Assembly: GCA_905182245.1 (NCBI GenBank)
Contig: CAJJAS010000097.1
Location: forward strand, 1 to 43,855
Direction: 5' to 3'
Length of the DNA stretch: 43,855 nt
Origin: a gamma proteobacterium HTCC2207
GTDB taxonomy: Bacteria > Pseudomonadota > Gammaproteobacteria > Pseudomonadales > Porticoccaceae
Below the pieces are notes generated by a model, which worked only from the letters and a program-made list of their open reading frames with translations, ran no database searches and was not told the DNA's origin. Shown one piece after another: positions 8,030 to 15,789 of the stretch. Each line of letters begins with the position of its first letter. Position 1 is the stretch's first letter. The position numbers were made by a program, and so were the translations under genes.

Positions 8030-8372
8030 AGTGTTCCCCTTATTAGTTATTATTAGTTTTTACTGCTTTGCGCAGCGGACCCAGTGTATAACTATTTATG
8101 CATCTATAAATAGATTAAATAATAGAACTAATATGCTACCTCTATCAGGTGATTCCGAGTTTGGGTTAGCTATGTCTGTTGCCCCTGCAAATATCTTTTA
8201 ATGTATATCCCTTGTGTAGCAAGCAGGCACAGCTCGGCCCATGCCGCAGTTCATAGGCTTGTAATAGCAGCCCTTGTTTAAGCCTCAGTTTGACTATAGA
8301 GTTATTCAGATATGCTGCCTCACTAGATTATTGGCGGCGCAGCTTTATCACCCAGAGATCGAATCTATACCA
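8030..8372. other. Divergent intergenic region with an 8-bp dyad
   Basis: This 343-nt gap separates the minus-strand orphan gene from the plus-strand hydrolase gene. The one clear structure is CTATTTAT (8092-8099), six bases, ATAAATAG (8106-8113), a perfect 8-bp inverted repeat next to a possible minus-strand -10 (TTATAC, 8086-8091). This could be an operator for the 7637-8029 gene. I see no RNA gene or convincing reading frame in the rest. Confidence 0.4.
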
Positions 8373-9293
8373 ATGCGTTATTTTACTAAAATCACCCTTA
8401 CTCTAATAATGGCGCTGATTGGGTTTTCGGCAGGCTCCCAGAGTGCACTAGCTGAAAGCTCGAGTCCTATAAGACATAACGTTATTTCTGACGGTCACCC
8501 AATGGCGCTGTGGGAGAAGTCTCATGCTAAGACAAAGGGCGTAATTCTTTTCATCCACGGTAGAACCTGGAGTGGCCTCCCTGACTTTGACTTGCAGGTA
8601 GACGGCGAAGACCTTTCCTTAATGGATGGGATGCTTGACCAGGGTTACAGTACCTATGCAGTTGATCTGCGTGGCTACGGAGAAACACCGAGAGACCGCT
8701 CCCAATGGCTCTCACCGACCAAGGCCGCCAATGATGTCGTTAATGTGGTGCGTTGGATATCTGAACGCCACAATAATAGCCCGGTTCATATTTTTGGCTG
8801 GTCATATGGTTCAGTAATCTCTTTGTTAGCTAGTCAGAAAAATTCAGATAACATGGCTAGCTTGACGCTATTTGGTTTCTGGCTGGACCTAGACGCACAA
8901 AGTATTCCCAGCGCCAATGTTCTGGAGAGACGCATTAATACAGCCGCCGCTGCTGCCAGTGATTTTATTGTGCCTGGGAGTATTAGCCAAAAGGCTATTG
9001 ATACTTATGTCAGAGCTTCACTCACCGCCGACCCAGTGCGCGTTGACTGGCGCAGAGAGTCAGAGTTTTTATCCATAGATCCAAACAGTATTGCTCTACC
9101 GGTATTACTGATGCAGGGGGAGTTCGATCCTATTGCGCCTACAAACCTACAGGCCAAGCTATTTACTCGTCTTAAGGCCGCAGACAAAAGCTGGGTGGTT
9201 ATTTCTGGCGGTGATCACGCGGCTTTTATGGAGACACCACGTCCCCAGTTTATTGCTGCATTTAAGGCCTTTATTGATCGATTTAACCCGTAA
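8373..9293 (+). CDS. Secreted alpha/beta-hydrolase
   Basis: The ATG at 8373 gives 306 residues beginning with a signal peptide (MRYFTKITLTLIMALIGFSA, cut after ALA); the listed start at 8274 would add 33 residues that hide it. The fold shows the oxyanion motif FIHGRTWSG, the strand-turn DLRGYGET, the nucleophile elbow GWSYGS (Ser ~144), the acid in GEFDPIAP (Asp ~251) and the His in GGDHAAF (~282). It is a serine hydrolase exported to the periplasm or outside. The substrate cannot be told from sequence: an esterase, lipase or lactonase are all possible. A rhodanese gene follows after 20 nt, probably in the same transcript. Confidence 0.85.
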   Translation: MRYFTKITLTLIMALIGFSAGSQSALAESSSPIRHNVISDGHPMALWEKSHAKTKGVILFIHGRTWSGLPDFDLQVDGEDLSLMDGMLDQGYSTYAVDLRGYGETPRDRSQWLSPTKAANDVVNVVRWISERHNNSPVHIFGWSYGSVISLLASQKNSDNMASLTLFGFWLDLDAQSIPSANVLERRINTAAAAASDFIVPGSISQKAIDTYVRASLTADPVRVDWRRESEFLSIDPNSIALPVLLMQGEFDPIAPTNLQAKLFTRLKAADKSWVVISGGDHAAFMETPRPQFIAAFKAFIDRFNP

Positions 9294-9313
9294 CATGCCA
9301 AGAGTGGAATAAC

Positions 9314-9667
9314 ATGAAAGGATTATTGCCAGCACTGCTTGTGGCCCCAATACTACTAATATTAATCGCCCTTGCATCAACAGCTTGGGCACAGAGAGGC
9401 GACACTGTGATTATTGATGTGAGAACGATAGAGGAATGGAACACTGGGCATCTGGCGACAGCTCAACACCTGCAGTTAGAGCTAGTAGGGGACGCCATAG
9501 ATACGCTAGTTTCCGACAAGGAACAGCAGGTTTATCTTTACTGCCGAAGCGGCAATAGATCTGGTCAGGCCAAACTGATAATGGAGCAGCTTGGGTACAG
9601 CAATGTTGTCAATGCTGGAGGCCTGGATGATGCCAGCCAATTACTCGACGTTGCGATTGTTAGATAG
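9314..9667 (+). CDS. Periplasmic rhodanese-like sulfurtransferase
   Basis: This 117-aa single-domain rhodanese carries a signal peptide (residues ~1-26, ending TAWA). The core shows VIIDVRTIEEWNTGHL and the active-site loop YCRSGNRSGQA with Cys77 as the persulfide carrier, then NVVNAGGLDD. Size, export signal and loop resemble PspE of E. coli, but nothing here shows phage-shock control, so I leave the symbol empty. It follows the secreted hydrolase by 20 nt. Confidence 0.88.
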   Translation: MKGLLPALLVAPILLILIALASTAWAQRGDTVIIDVRTIEEWNTGHLATAQHLQLELVGDAIDTLVSDKEQQVYLYCRSGNRSGQAKLIMEQLGYSNVVNAGGLDDASQLLDVAIVR

Positions 9668-9741
9668 AGCCCAAGTATGACTAACCAAAAAACTCAAAAC
9701 TACTTATCGCCGCGCTAACAATTCAGCTTTCATATATCGGC

Positions 9742-10074
9742 ATGTCCGTTATGTGGAATCTTATTGGGGTAGGCTTAATGAGCATCGGTCAGCCGCCATT
9801 GGGGAACTCTGCTTCAATAGCCGTTGTTGTGATTATGCTAGCCCTAGCATTAACCCTTGTATTGACCGTCAACCGAGTGCGCTGGCTTTATTCCACCGCA
9901 ACTGGGGTTTTAACTCTGGGCTGCCTAATGGCCCTGTATACGGCTTTCACAGGGGCTGCCGAACTCTGGCCATCAAATTATTTCAGGATATTTGGTGCAC
10001 TGATTAATGTGCTCGGCCTGGCGGGCTTTGGGCTTGCCTGTAAACTAATTATCTCTCAATCAAAACTCAGCTAA
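9742..10074 (+). CDS. Hypothetical membrane protein with three TM segments
   Basis: The family is not recognised. The 110-aa protein has hydrophobic stretches at about residues 25-45 (SIAVVVIMLALALTLVLTV), 52-72 (TATGVLTLGCLMALYTAF) and 84-105 (FGALINVLGLAGFGLACKLI). The ATG at 9742 lacks a ribosome site; an in-frame ATG at 9778 preceded by GGGGTAGGC is a good alternative (98 aa). It lies 74 nt after the rhodanese gene and before a terminator, so it may be the last gene of the hydrolase-rhodanese unit. Confidence 0.65.
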   Translation: MSVMWNLIGVGLMSIGQPPLGNSASIAVVVIMLALALTLVLTVNRVRWLYSTATGVLTLGCLMALYTAFTGAAELWPSNYFRIFGALINVLGLAGFGLACKLIISQSKLS

Positions 10075-10124
10075 TTTATCCAAAACCGCTTTCCCAGGTT
10101 GCAGGGCGAGTGAAAGCCTATTTT

Positions 10125-10154
10125 AAGCCTCAGTTAATTTGCTGAGGCTTTTTT
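10125..10154 (+). terminator. Rho-independent terminator
   Basis: AAGCCTCAG (10125-10133) and CTGAGGCTT (10142-10150) form a perfect 9-bp stem with an 8-nt loop, running into a T6 tract. It ends the hydrolase-rhodanese-membrane protein group. Confidence 0.9.
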
Positions 10155-10281
10155 GATTTTGAGAACAAGCTCATGATAAAACTTAATCGCGGGTAATATT
10201 CTATGCAAGCAGTTTAGAAGGGAGGTAATTCAACTAACCATTTAACTGATAAATCAACCAAATCAACCCAAGGTGAGCAGT

Positions 10282-10314
10282 ATGATCACCATCACGATAA
10301 GGAAATCAACATGA
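10282..10314 (+). CDS. Possible 10-codon leader ORF
   Basis: AAGGTGAG precedes an ATG encoding MITITIRKST. Its TGA overlaps the ATG of the next small gene in an ATGA arrangement, as for translational coupling. It is too short to judge by composition; support comes only from the ribosome site and the overlap. Confidence 0.3.
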   Translation: MITITIRKST

Positions 10315-10466
10315 CTAAAAAAGTCCATAAAGAATCCTCAGATGCCATGTCAGAACTTGCATCACGCGCTTTACGAGGGGAAAAACTCACTGATGCTGAG
10401 ATAAAATCTCTGGCTGGATCAGTGCTTTCTCAAGATGAAACTAAAGGTAAAAGAACCTTTAAATGA
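10311..10466 (+). CDS. Small hypothetical protein (51 aa), absent from the ORF track
   Basis: The ATG at 10311 is preceded by AAGGAA at the right distance. The product starts MTKKVHKESSDAMSELASRA, is hydrophilic, and continues with LRGEKLTDAEIKSLAGSVLS. Short cytoplasmic proteins with this pattern (basic tail, an 'AL.G...T..E...LA.SVL' core) are common unnamed neighbours in bacterial genomes. I recognise the pattern but no function. No other frame here is as open with a ribosome site. It is upstream of a second possible small ORF by 14 nt. Confidence 0.65.
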   Translation: MTKKVHKESSDAMSELASRALRGEKLTDAEIKSLAGSVLSQDETKGKRTFK

Positions 10467-10480
10467 GTTAAGTTAATCTC

Positions 10481-10627
10481 ATGCCATCAAAAGCAGCGAG
10501 CGCCGTTTCAATGCCCAACTTAAAGCGAGTAAGTCGCAGAATGGTACCAGCTGAGTCGGAGGTAATCTGTGATGCTATTCACAGGAACTATGAGGTGAGG
10601 CGGCTAGTTCAACGTAATATTGAATAA
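10481..10627 (+). CDS. Possible small ORF (48 aa)
   Basis: The frame reads MPSKAASAVSMPNLKRVSRR and continues to VRRLVQRNIE, a strongly basic, amphipathic peptide. It starts 14 nt after the previous small gene but has no clear ribosome site, so it would depend on coupling. The balanced amino acid use is the only other support. It may be chance. Confidence 0.3.
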   Translation: MPSKAASAVSMPNLKRVSRRMVPAESEVICDAIHRNYEVRRLVQRNIE

Positions 10628-10708
10628 ATATAGCGCCTAAATTGAAGGGTTTTGTGTTACTTACGGAGGTTATTACTTGCTAGGAACAGAGCGTATCTAG
10701 CTTTCGGT

Positions 10709-11755
10709 TTAAACCTCTAGAGCTTCAGGCTCAGGTTCTGGCGCGCCGCCCAGCATAATACTAATCCAACGAGATTCTGGCTGATTTTCCAGGGCAATTT
10801 TAATCATAATAGTCAGGGGAATAGACAGGAGCATCCCCACAGGGCCTAGCACCCAGCCCCAGAGTACCAATGATACAAACACGACCAGTGGTGAGAGGTT
10901 CAATCCTCTACCCATCCAGCGCGGCTCAATCGCGTTACCCATAACCAGATTAACGACCACAAAGCCGCCCAGAGTAAGGCCTGCATGTAAAACGCCGAGC
11001 TGTACCAATGCCAACAGCACCGCGGGAACAGCCGCAATAAACGAGCCTACCGTGGGGATAAAGTTAAGTAAAAAGGCCAGTAAGCCCCATAAAATCGCGT
11101 AATCGACACCGAGAATCCACAGCCAGATAAAAATAATCAGGCCTGTGAGCAAGCTAATAGCCGCCTTAATCGCCAAATAGCTGTGCACACTGTCAGAGAA
11201 CTTGGCTAACCATGCCTGCGAGACATCGTTACCTCGAGCTAGGCGCAGCTTCTCACCAAACCCCATATTCTCTGCAAGAATAAAAATTACCGTCAGCAGA
11301 ATCATCACTGCATTGGTCATAACATTGCCAAACGAGGCCAGAGTACTGCCGACCAGCTTCATCACGGCACCAGGATCAAAGCTACTCTGCCATTGCTGAG
11401 CATCTATCTCGACACCACGCACCATTAACCACTGCTGCACGCCCGTGCTCATGGCCGACAGTTTGTCCGAGTAAATGGGAATATCCTGACGAAAGTCGGT
11501 GAGTGATGAGCCAATCACCGCGGCCAGAATCAGGCCTACCAATAAGATCAGCATGACTACCAGCACAATCGCCACACCACTGGGGATGCGGAAGCTTTTT
11601 AACCAAGCCAGTACTGGAGAAACAATCATGGCGATAAACACCGCCAATAAAAATGGCACCAGGAGTGGTCCCGCCATTTTTAACCCAGACACAACAATTA
11701 CAAAGGCGGCAAAAACCACCAAAAATCGGGCAATAGAAGATGTGTTCTCGGTCAT
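10709..11755 (-). CDS. AI-2E family transporter (PerM/YdiK-like permease)
   Basis: The 348-aa polytopic inner-membrane protein belongs to the AI-2E exporter/PerM family, whose members export small molecules or ions; the autoinducer role has been shown for few of them. It has about eight membrane segments. The family pattern is visible: an N-terminal pair (VVFAAFVIVVSGLKM, LLVPFLLAVFIAMIVSPVLA), the long soluble region, then LWGLLAFLLNFIPTVGSFIA and the C-terminal LVVFVSLVLWGWVLGPVGML. GAGGTAG lies 8 nt before the ATG. Substrate unknown. It is the last gene of a minus-strand run, separated from the next gene by a tandem repeat. Confidence 0.9.
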   Translation of the reverse strand: MTENTSSIARFLVVFAAFVIVVSGLKMAGPLLVPFLLAVFIAMIVSPVLAWLKSFRIPSGVAIVLVVMLILLVGLILAAVIGSSLTDFRQDIPIYSDKLSAMSTGVQQWLMVRGVEIDAQQWQSSFDPGAVMKLVGSTLASFGNVMTNAVMILLTVIFILAENMGFGEKLRLARGNDVSQAWLAKFSDSVHSYLAIKAAISLLTGLIIFIWLWILGVDYAILWGLLAFLLNFIPTVGSFIAAVPAVLLALVQLGVLHAGLTLGGFVVVNLVMGNAIEPRWMGRGLNLSPLVVFVSLVLWGWVLGPVGMLLSIPLTIMIKIALENQPESRWISIMLGGAPEPEPEALEV

Positions 11756-11785
11756 TGGGTCTACCTCTAATTGTTACTGCGATAA

Positions 11786-11869
11786 AAGCACTTCATTAAA
11801 AGTGCCTATTCTATGGTGCTTATTCTAAAGTACTTGCTCTAGAGTACTTATTCTAAGGTACTTAGCTGA
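11786..11869. repeat. Six-unit degenerate 14-bp tandem repeat
   Basis: Units start at 11786, 11800, 11814, 11828, 11842 and 11856, with the approximate consensus RAGTACTTATTCTA. The middle units are the best conserved (for example AAGTACTTGCTCTA, GAGTACTTATTCTA). The array fills the gap between two minus-strand genes and runs into the 3' end of the 11848 gene, so that the stop codon and the last few codons lie inside repeat units. Several units contain the palindrome AGTACT or GGTACT/AGTGCC variants. Confidence 0.8.
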
Positions 11870-12186
11870 TTGAGTATTTGCCGTAACTCTCGACGACCGG
11901 CGGGGGAAAACCTCACCAGCCCATGCTCTGCAGTCATTTCACTGACCTCTAACATAGCACATTGAATCCGGATTTTATCCAGCTCTGAGCTCTGTCGAAT
12001 GGGCATACCCACAAAAACATCCCAATCCGTGGTGCTGGCGGTTTCTGCCAGCACAGATTCTAACAGGCGTTGAATATTAATCGCTTCAACACGATAAATC
12101 GGCAGTCCCACATAGCGAAAAACCAATAGCGCCAACATCACTACAACAAAGGTCAGAGCAACGGTAATTATAAAATTCACGAGCAT
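11848..12186 (-). CDS. Hypothetical protein with one N-terminal membrane anchor
   Basis: The family is not recognised. The 112 residues start with one hydrophobic segment (MLVNFIITVALTFVVVMLAL, to about residue 28) followed by a soluble domain with a helical C-terminus (GRRELRQILNQLSTLE). The soluble part contains TTDWDVFVGMPI and IRIQCAMLEVSEM, suggesting a small mixed fold. Its stop codon lies inside the 14-bp tandem repeat, so the C-terminus may vary between strains. The TauE-like gene ends 8 nt upstream, so the two are likely cotranscribed. Confidence 0.65.
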   Translation of the reverse strand: MLVNFIITVALTFVVVMLALLVFRYVGLPIYRVEAINIQRLLESVLAETASTTDWDVFVGMPIRQSSELDKIRIQCAMLEVSEMTAEHGLVRFSPAGRRELRQILNQLSTLE

Positions 12187-12194
12187 GCCTCCGA

Positions 12195-12947
12195 TTAGGG
12201 AAAGAACAGTAACTTAAGCGCCATTAACAATGTAATCACCGTGATAATCGGCTGCACAAAACCCGCCCCACGCTTCATAACAAGATTAGAACCCAATCGT
12301 GCACCTATTACCTGAACCACTGACATTCCTATGGCCAGCTGCCAAATCACATAGCCGCTAAATACAAATATAAGTGCCGAGGTGCCATTGACCGCCAAGA
12401 TCATCAACTTGGTTTCTGCGGTTGCCTTAACCAGATTATGACCCAGCAACCAGACAAACAAAAACGGCATAATCGAACCCATGCCCGGGCCAAAAAACCC
12501 CCCATAAAACCCCATACCCAAAGCTGCGGTGCAGGCAAACCATCTCTGGCTAATTTTTTGTGGGTGATCTGCTTCACTAATCTTAGGAGAGAATAAAAAA
12601 TACAACGCAATGGCTAACAGCAGAAAAGGAATGAGCTTGGTCAAGGTTGCACCGTCGAGACTCTGTACCAGAAAAGTGCCCGCTACAGACCCCAGCACCG
12701 CCATAGCAACGGCACCGTAAAGCGGCTTAATATCAAGATGACCTTTACGGAAGAAATTCCAGGCCGACGAAAGAGTGCCCAGTGAGCTTTGCACCTTATT
12801 GGTGGCCAATGCATTTAATGGCGGCAATCCAACCCAGAGTAGAGCGGGTAATGTAAGAATACCGCCAGAGCCCGCAATCGACGAAATAAGGCCCGCAAAA
12901 AAAGCCACGCCAATAAGAATAATCTGATTATTTAAGGCTATTTCCAT
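12195..12947 (-). CDS. TauE/SafE family membrane permease
   Basis: Members of this family move sulfite, organosulfonates or other anions across the inner membrane. I use the ATG at 12947 (250 aa); a GTG at 12959 is the other choice and neither has a clear ribosome site. The signature N-terminal repeat is FFAGLISSIAGSGGILTLPA followed by LPPLNALATNKVQSSLGTLS; the second repeat carries GMGFYGGFFGPGMGSIMPFL and NLVKATAETKLMILAVN. About eight membrane segments. The actual substrate is unknown. It sits 25 nt after the acyltransferase gene on the same strand. Confidence 0.9.
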   Translation of the reverse strand: MEIALNNQIILIGVAFFAGLISSIAGSGGILTLPALLWVGLPPLNALATNKVQSSLGTLSSAWNFFRKGHLDIKPLYGAVAMAVLGSVAGTFLVQSLDGATLTKLIPFLLLAIALYFLFSPKISEADHPQKISQRWFACTAALGMGFYGGFFGPGMGSIMPFLFVWLLGHNLVKATAETKLMILAVNGTSALIFVFSGYVIWQLAIGMSVVQVIGARLGSNLVMKRGAGFVQPIITVITLLMALKLLFFP

Positions 12948-12971
12948 ATAAGTAAGCACATACTAACTTAA

Positions 12972-13580
12972 TTAAAATTGATCGGGATATCTGCCTTTGA
13001 ACTGACCGTAGTATTTAATAATGGCGGCCACATCAGCTTCATTATCACCGGTAGGCTCAAACATATCGCCCAATACAATACGCTTATTAGGGAAGTCTAA
13101 TGCACCCATTTGAATCTTGCAGTTGTTCTCTTTGGCGATACGTAAAAAGCCCGTTTTCCACTTCTTTGATTTTTTACGGGTACCCTCAGGGGCCACCACA
13201 ATAATCACGCCTTTATCTTTTTTAACCATCTCATTAACGTAGCCCATTACCGCTTCAGGCTTGTCGCGATTGACGGGGATACCGCCCAGCCAGCGCATAA
13301 ACCAAGCGAAACCAGGGAAGAAAATTGTGTGTTTTCCCAACCAGCGCACACGGGCATTGATACCTAATACGGCAGTTATGCCATACACAAAATCCCAGTT
13401 ACTGGTGTGGGGTGCGGCCACAATCAGTAACCGTTCGGCGTCTGCAATTGAGCCTTCAAGGCTCCAGCCAATAACGCTACGATAAAAGGTACGACCAAAC
13501 CAACGCGTAAGTGCACTGCGATTAGTCCGCAAATGTTCGGGACACTGGTCTTGGGATACGGGAACTATCGTTTTACTCAT
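12972..13580 (-). CDS. 1-acylglycerol-3-phosphate acyltransferase-like protein
   Basis: This 202-aa member of the PlsC-type acyltransferase superfamily should transfer an acyl chain to a lysophospholipid or related acceptor at the inner membrane. Motif I is HTSNWDF (the H-X4-D catalytic pair), motif II lies around FMRWLGGIPVNRDK, and motif III is APEGTRKKSKKWKTGF. No long N-terminal membrane segment is present. Similar short proteins are often labelled glycerol acyltransferase without a tested substrate. GAGG stands 8 nt before the ATG, overlapping a 12-bp palindrome (CTCTTATAAGAG, 13588-13599). Confidence 0.85.
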   Translation of the reverse strand: MSKTIVPVSQDQCPEHLRTNRSALTRWFGRTFYRSVIGWSLEGSIADAERLLIVAAPHTSNWDFVYGITAVLGINARVRWLGKHTIFFPGFAWFMRWLGGIPVNRDKPEAVMGYVNEMVKKDKGVIIVVAPEGTRKKSKKWKTGFLRIAKENNCKIQMGALDFPNKRIVLGDMFEPTGDNEADVAAIIKYYGQFKGRYPDQF

Positions 13581-13635
13581 GCCTTGCCTCTTATAAGAGT
13601 TCTTGTTGTTATTGCTTAATCAATGTTTACAAACA

Positions 13636-15222
13636 CTAGTGCTCTCTTGTTGCTCGAAAGGCTATCTCGGGATGCCGCTCTGTCGCCAGCGACAAATTAA
13701 CCCGAGTGGGTGCCAGATAGGTCAAATGACCACCGCCATCCAATGCCAGATTATCTTCAGCCTTATTTCTGAATGCCTCGAGTATTTTTCGATCGTCGCA
13801 TTCGGTCCAGCGAGCAGCATGAACATTAACCGCCTCATAAATAGCATCTACGCCGTATTCTTCGCGAAGACGATAGGCCACAACATCAAACTGCAGCTGA
13901 CCCACCGCGCCCACAATCACGTCATTATTGCGGAAGGGGAAAAACACCTGAGTGCTACCCTCTTCTGATAGCTGACGAATGCCGTTTTGCAGCTGCTTGG
14001 CTTTTAAAGGATCTTTTAAGCGAATACGCTTGAATAATTCCGGTGCAAAGTGAGGAATACCACTGAACTTGAGTGCTTCACCATCAGTAAAGGTGTCGCC
14101 AATCTGAATAGAGCCATGATTGTGTAGGCCAATAATATCGCCAGCCACCGCCTCTTCTACAGAGATTCGTTCACCCGCTTTAAAGCTAAAGGCATCGGAG
14201 ACACGCATATCTTTGCCTGTGCGCACATGTTTCATCTTCATACCTTTGGTGTATTTACCCGAGCAAATACGTAAAAAGGCGATGCGATCCCGGTGTTTAG
14301 GATCCATGTTGGCCTGTATCTTAAACACAAAGCCACTAAAATTAGCTTCGCTAGCCACTACTTCCCGGTCTAGGGTCTGGCGCGGTTGAGGCTCGGGAGC
14401 CCAGCGCACAAAGTCATTAAGCATCTCGCGAATACCAAAGTTGCCCATGGCCGTGCCGAAAAATACCGGTGCTAGCTGCCCAGACAGAAATTCATCCATA
14501 TCAAACAGATTAGTCGCGCCCTTCACTAGCTCTAATTCTTCAAGTACATCATCCACATAGGCTCCCAGCGCTTCTCGGGCCTCTGGAGACTCTAGGCCTT
14601 TAATCTGGATATCATCCGATAAGGTATGCCCCTTACCCTGGACATAGACATGAATAGTGTCGGTATAGAAGTTGTAGACCCCACGGAACTCACGGCCCAT
14701 GCCAATAGGCCAGTTAATCGGTGCCGCTTTAATCTTGAGTACGCTTTCAATTTCATCAAGCAAGTCAATAGGATCGCGAATATCACGATCCATCTTGTTT
14801 ACAAAAGTCAGTATGGGCGTATCCCGCAAACGGCATACATCCATTAGCTTAATAGTTCGTGCTTCCACACCTTTGGCGCCATCAATTACCATTAATGATG
14901 AATCCACAGCGGTTAGCGTGCGATATGTGTCTTCAGAGAAATCTTCGTGACCTGGCGTGTCCAGTAGATTGACCATGCAATCGTTGTAGGGGAACTGCAT
15001 CACCGACGAGGTAACCGAAATACCCCGCTCTTTCTCCATGGCCATCCAGTCGGAGGTCGCATGGCGATCACTCTTGCGACCCTTTACGGTGCCCGCCACC
15101 TGAATCAGGTTGCCTAACAGCAACAGTTTTTCCGTGATCGTGGTTTTACCCGCATCTGGGTGAGAGATGATCGCAAACGTGCGTCTCTTGTTAATTTCTT
15201 TGACAAAATTACTGTCTGACAT
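13636..15222 (-). CDS. prfC: Peptide chain release factor 3
   Basis: RF3 is the GTPase that recycles RF1 and RF2 from the ribosome after peptide release. I place the start at the ATG at 15222 (528 aa), giving the standard N-terminus [20 protein letters not shown]; the listed ORF adds 29 unrelated residues. G1 is [10 protein letters not shown]3 is [10 protein letters not shown] and G4 is NKMDRD. RF3-specific features include [20 protein letters not shown] and the C-terminal [16 protein letters not shown]. Full length and intact. Transcribed alone on the minus strand; no clear promoter was pinned. Confidence 0.98.
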   Translation of the reverse strand: MSDSNFVKEINKRRTFAIISHPDAGKTTITEKLLLLGNLIQVAGTVKGRKSDRHATSDWMAMEKERGISVTSSVMQFPYNDCMVNLLDTPGHEDFSEDTYRTLTAVDSSLMVIDGAKGVEARTIKLMDVCRLRDTPILTFVNKMDRDIRDPIDLLDEIESVLKIKAAPINWPIGMGREFRGVYNFYTDTIHVYVQGKGHTLSDDIQIKGLESPEAREALGAYVDDVLEELELVKGATNLFDMDEFLSGQLAPVFFGTAMGNFGIREMLNDFVRWAPEPQPRQTLDREVVASEANFSGFVFKIQANMDPKHRDRIAFLRICSGKYTKGMKMKHVRTGKDMRVSDAFSFKAGERISVEEAVAGDIIGLHNHGSIQIGDTFTDGEALKFSGIPHFAPELFKRIRLKDPLKAKQLQNGIRQLSEEGSTQVFFPFRNNDVIVGAVGQLQFDVVAYRLREEYGVDAIYEAVNVHAARWTECDDRKILEAFRNKAEDNLALDGGGHLTYLAPTRVNLSLATERHPEIAFRATREH

Positions 15223-15636
15223 ACTTACACTCTGTAATGTGTACACCGCCATGTGCACAAAAATTCTGGCTTGCGTTAAACTGGGACCTAAATTATCCCG
15301 ATAGCGCAAAAGCTGAGTATTCTACTCAAAATCATGGCTTATGCCCCGACAAATTCTAGCAATGCCCCGTAATCATGTCCGTCAGCAGCTCGTAGCGCCG
15401 TAATATACTGATTTCGGCGCCTATTCATGTTTTTTAAGGCATAGCCTCCAGCCCAATCGATTTCCTCTTCATTCATGAGCTTGGTCGAAGAAGTTTATCT
15501 GACCTAACAACTTTCAATATTTAGCATTCGCCCCGACACCCAATAGTACATTGTCCAGACAAAGAGCACCTGACTTGAGAGCCCTCGGCTGGAGCGCTCG
15601 CACGGTTATTATCAAATCGGGAGGCTCTCACCATCT
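15223..15636. other. Intergenic region between prfC and the hemH unit, with two dyads
   Basis: This 414-nt gap holds a divergent control region. GCGCCG (15395-15400) and CGGCGC (15415-15420) form a perfect 6-bp dyad around a possible + strand -10 (TATACT, 15404-15409); no good -35 is visible. Further on, GAGAGCC (15577-15583) can pair with GGCTCTC (15623-15629). The listed TTG-started ORF at 15551 has no ribosome site and overlaps that hairpin; I treat it as spurious. Confidence 0.45.
15577..15629 (+). promoter_or_regulatory. Hairpin that can mask the ribosome site of the hemH-linked ORF
   Basis: GAGAGCC pairs with GGCTCTC (7 bp, plus two more pairs after a bulge). The 3' arm covers part of GGGAGG (15619-15624), the ribosome site before the ATG at 15637. 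The loop is about 40 nt and contains a smaller self-complementary core, GAGCGCTC. This could switch translation of the leader ORF and hemH; regulation is inference. Confidence 0.4.
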
Positions 15637-15789
15637 ATGCAGCAACCGCCAGCTCCTAAAGCCATCCATGGCGGCCTTCTTAGCGTATACCAACGCATTC
15701 AACAGGCAATTAGATTTGGCGATTCGGTTCTCTTGCAGTATCGTCTCGCCATTAAGCGCCATCACCCAGTTTTAGGAGCAACTCCATGA
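15637..15789 (+). CDS. Unlisted 50-aa ORF coupled to hemH
   Basis: The ATG at 15637 lies 12 nt after GGGAGG. The frame stays open for 50 codons and its TGA overlaps the hemH ATG as ATGA, a typical coupling arrangement. The product begins MQQPPAPKAIHGGLLSVYQR and continues IQQAIRFGDSVLLQYRLAIK, ending HHPVLGATP. It is basic, with an amphipathic helix likely and no signal peptide. It is shorter than the ORF track cutoff. I know no family for it. hemH has its own AGGAG, so coupling would modulate rather than enable it. Confidence 0.5.
   Translation: MQQPPAPKAIHGGLLSVYQRIQQAIRFGDSVLLQYRLAIKRHHPVLGATP

Noticed and set aside
15551-15775. Plus-strand 74-aa ORF before hemH
   Set aside because: TTG start with no ribosome site, odd composition; the 50-codon frame in another phase has a ribosome site and overlaps hemH properly.
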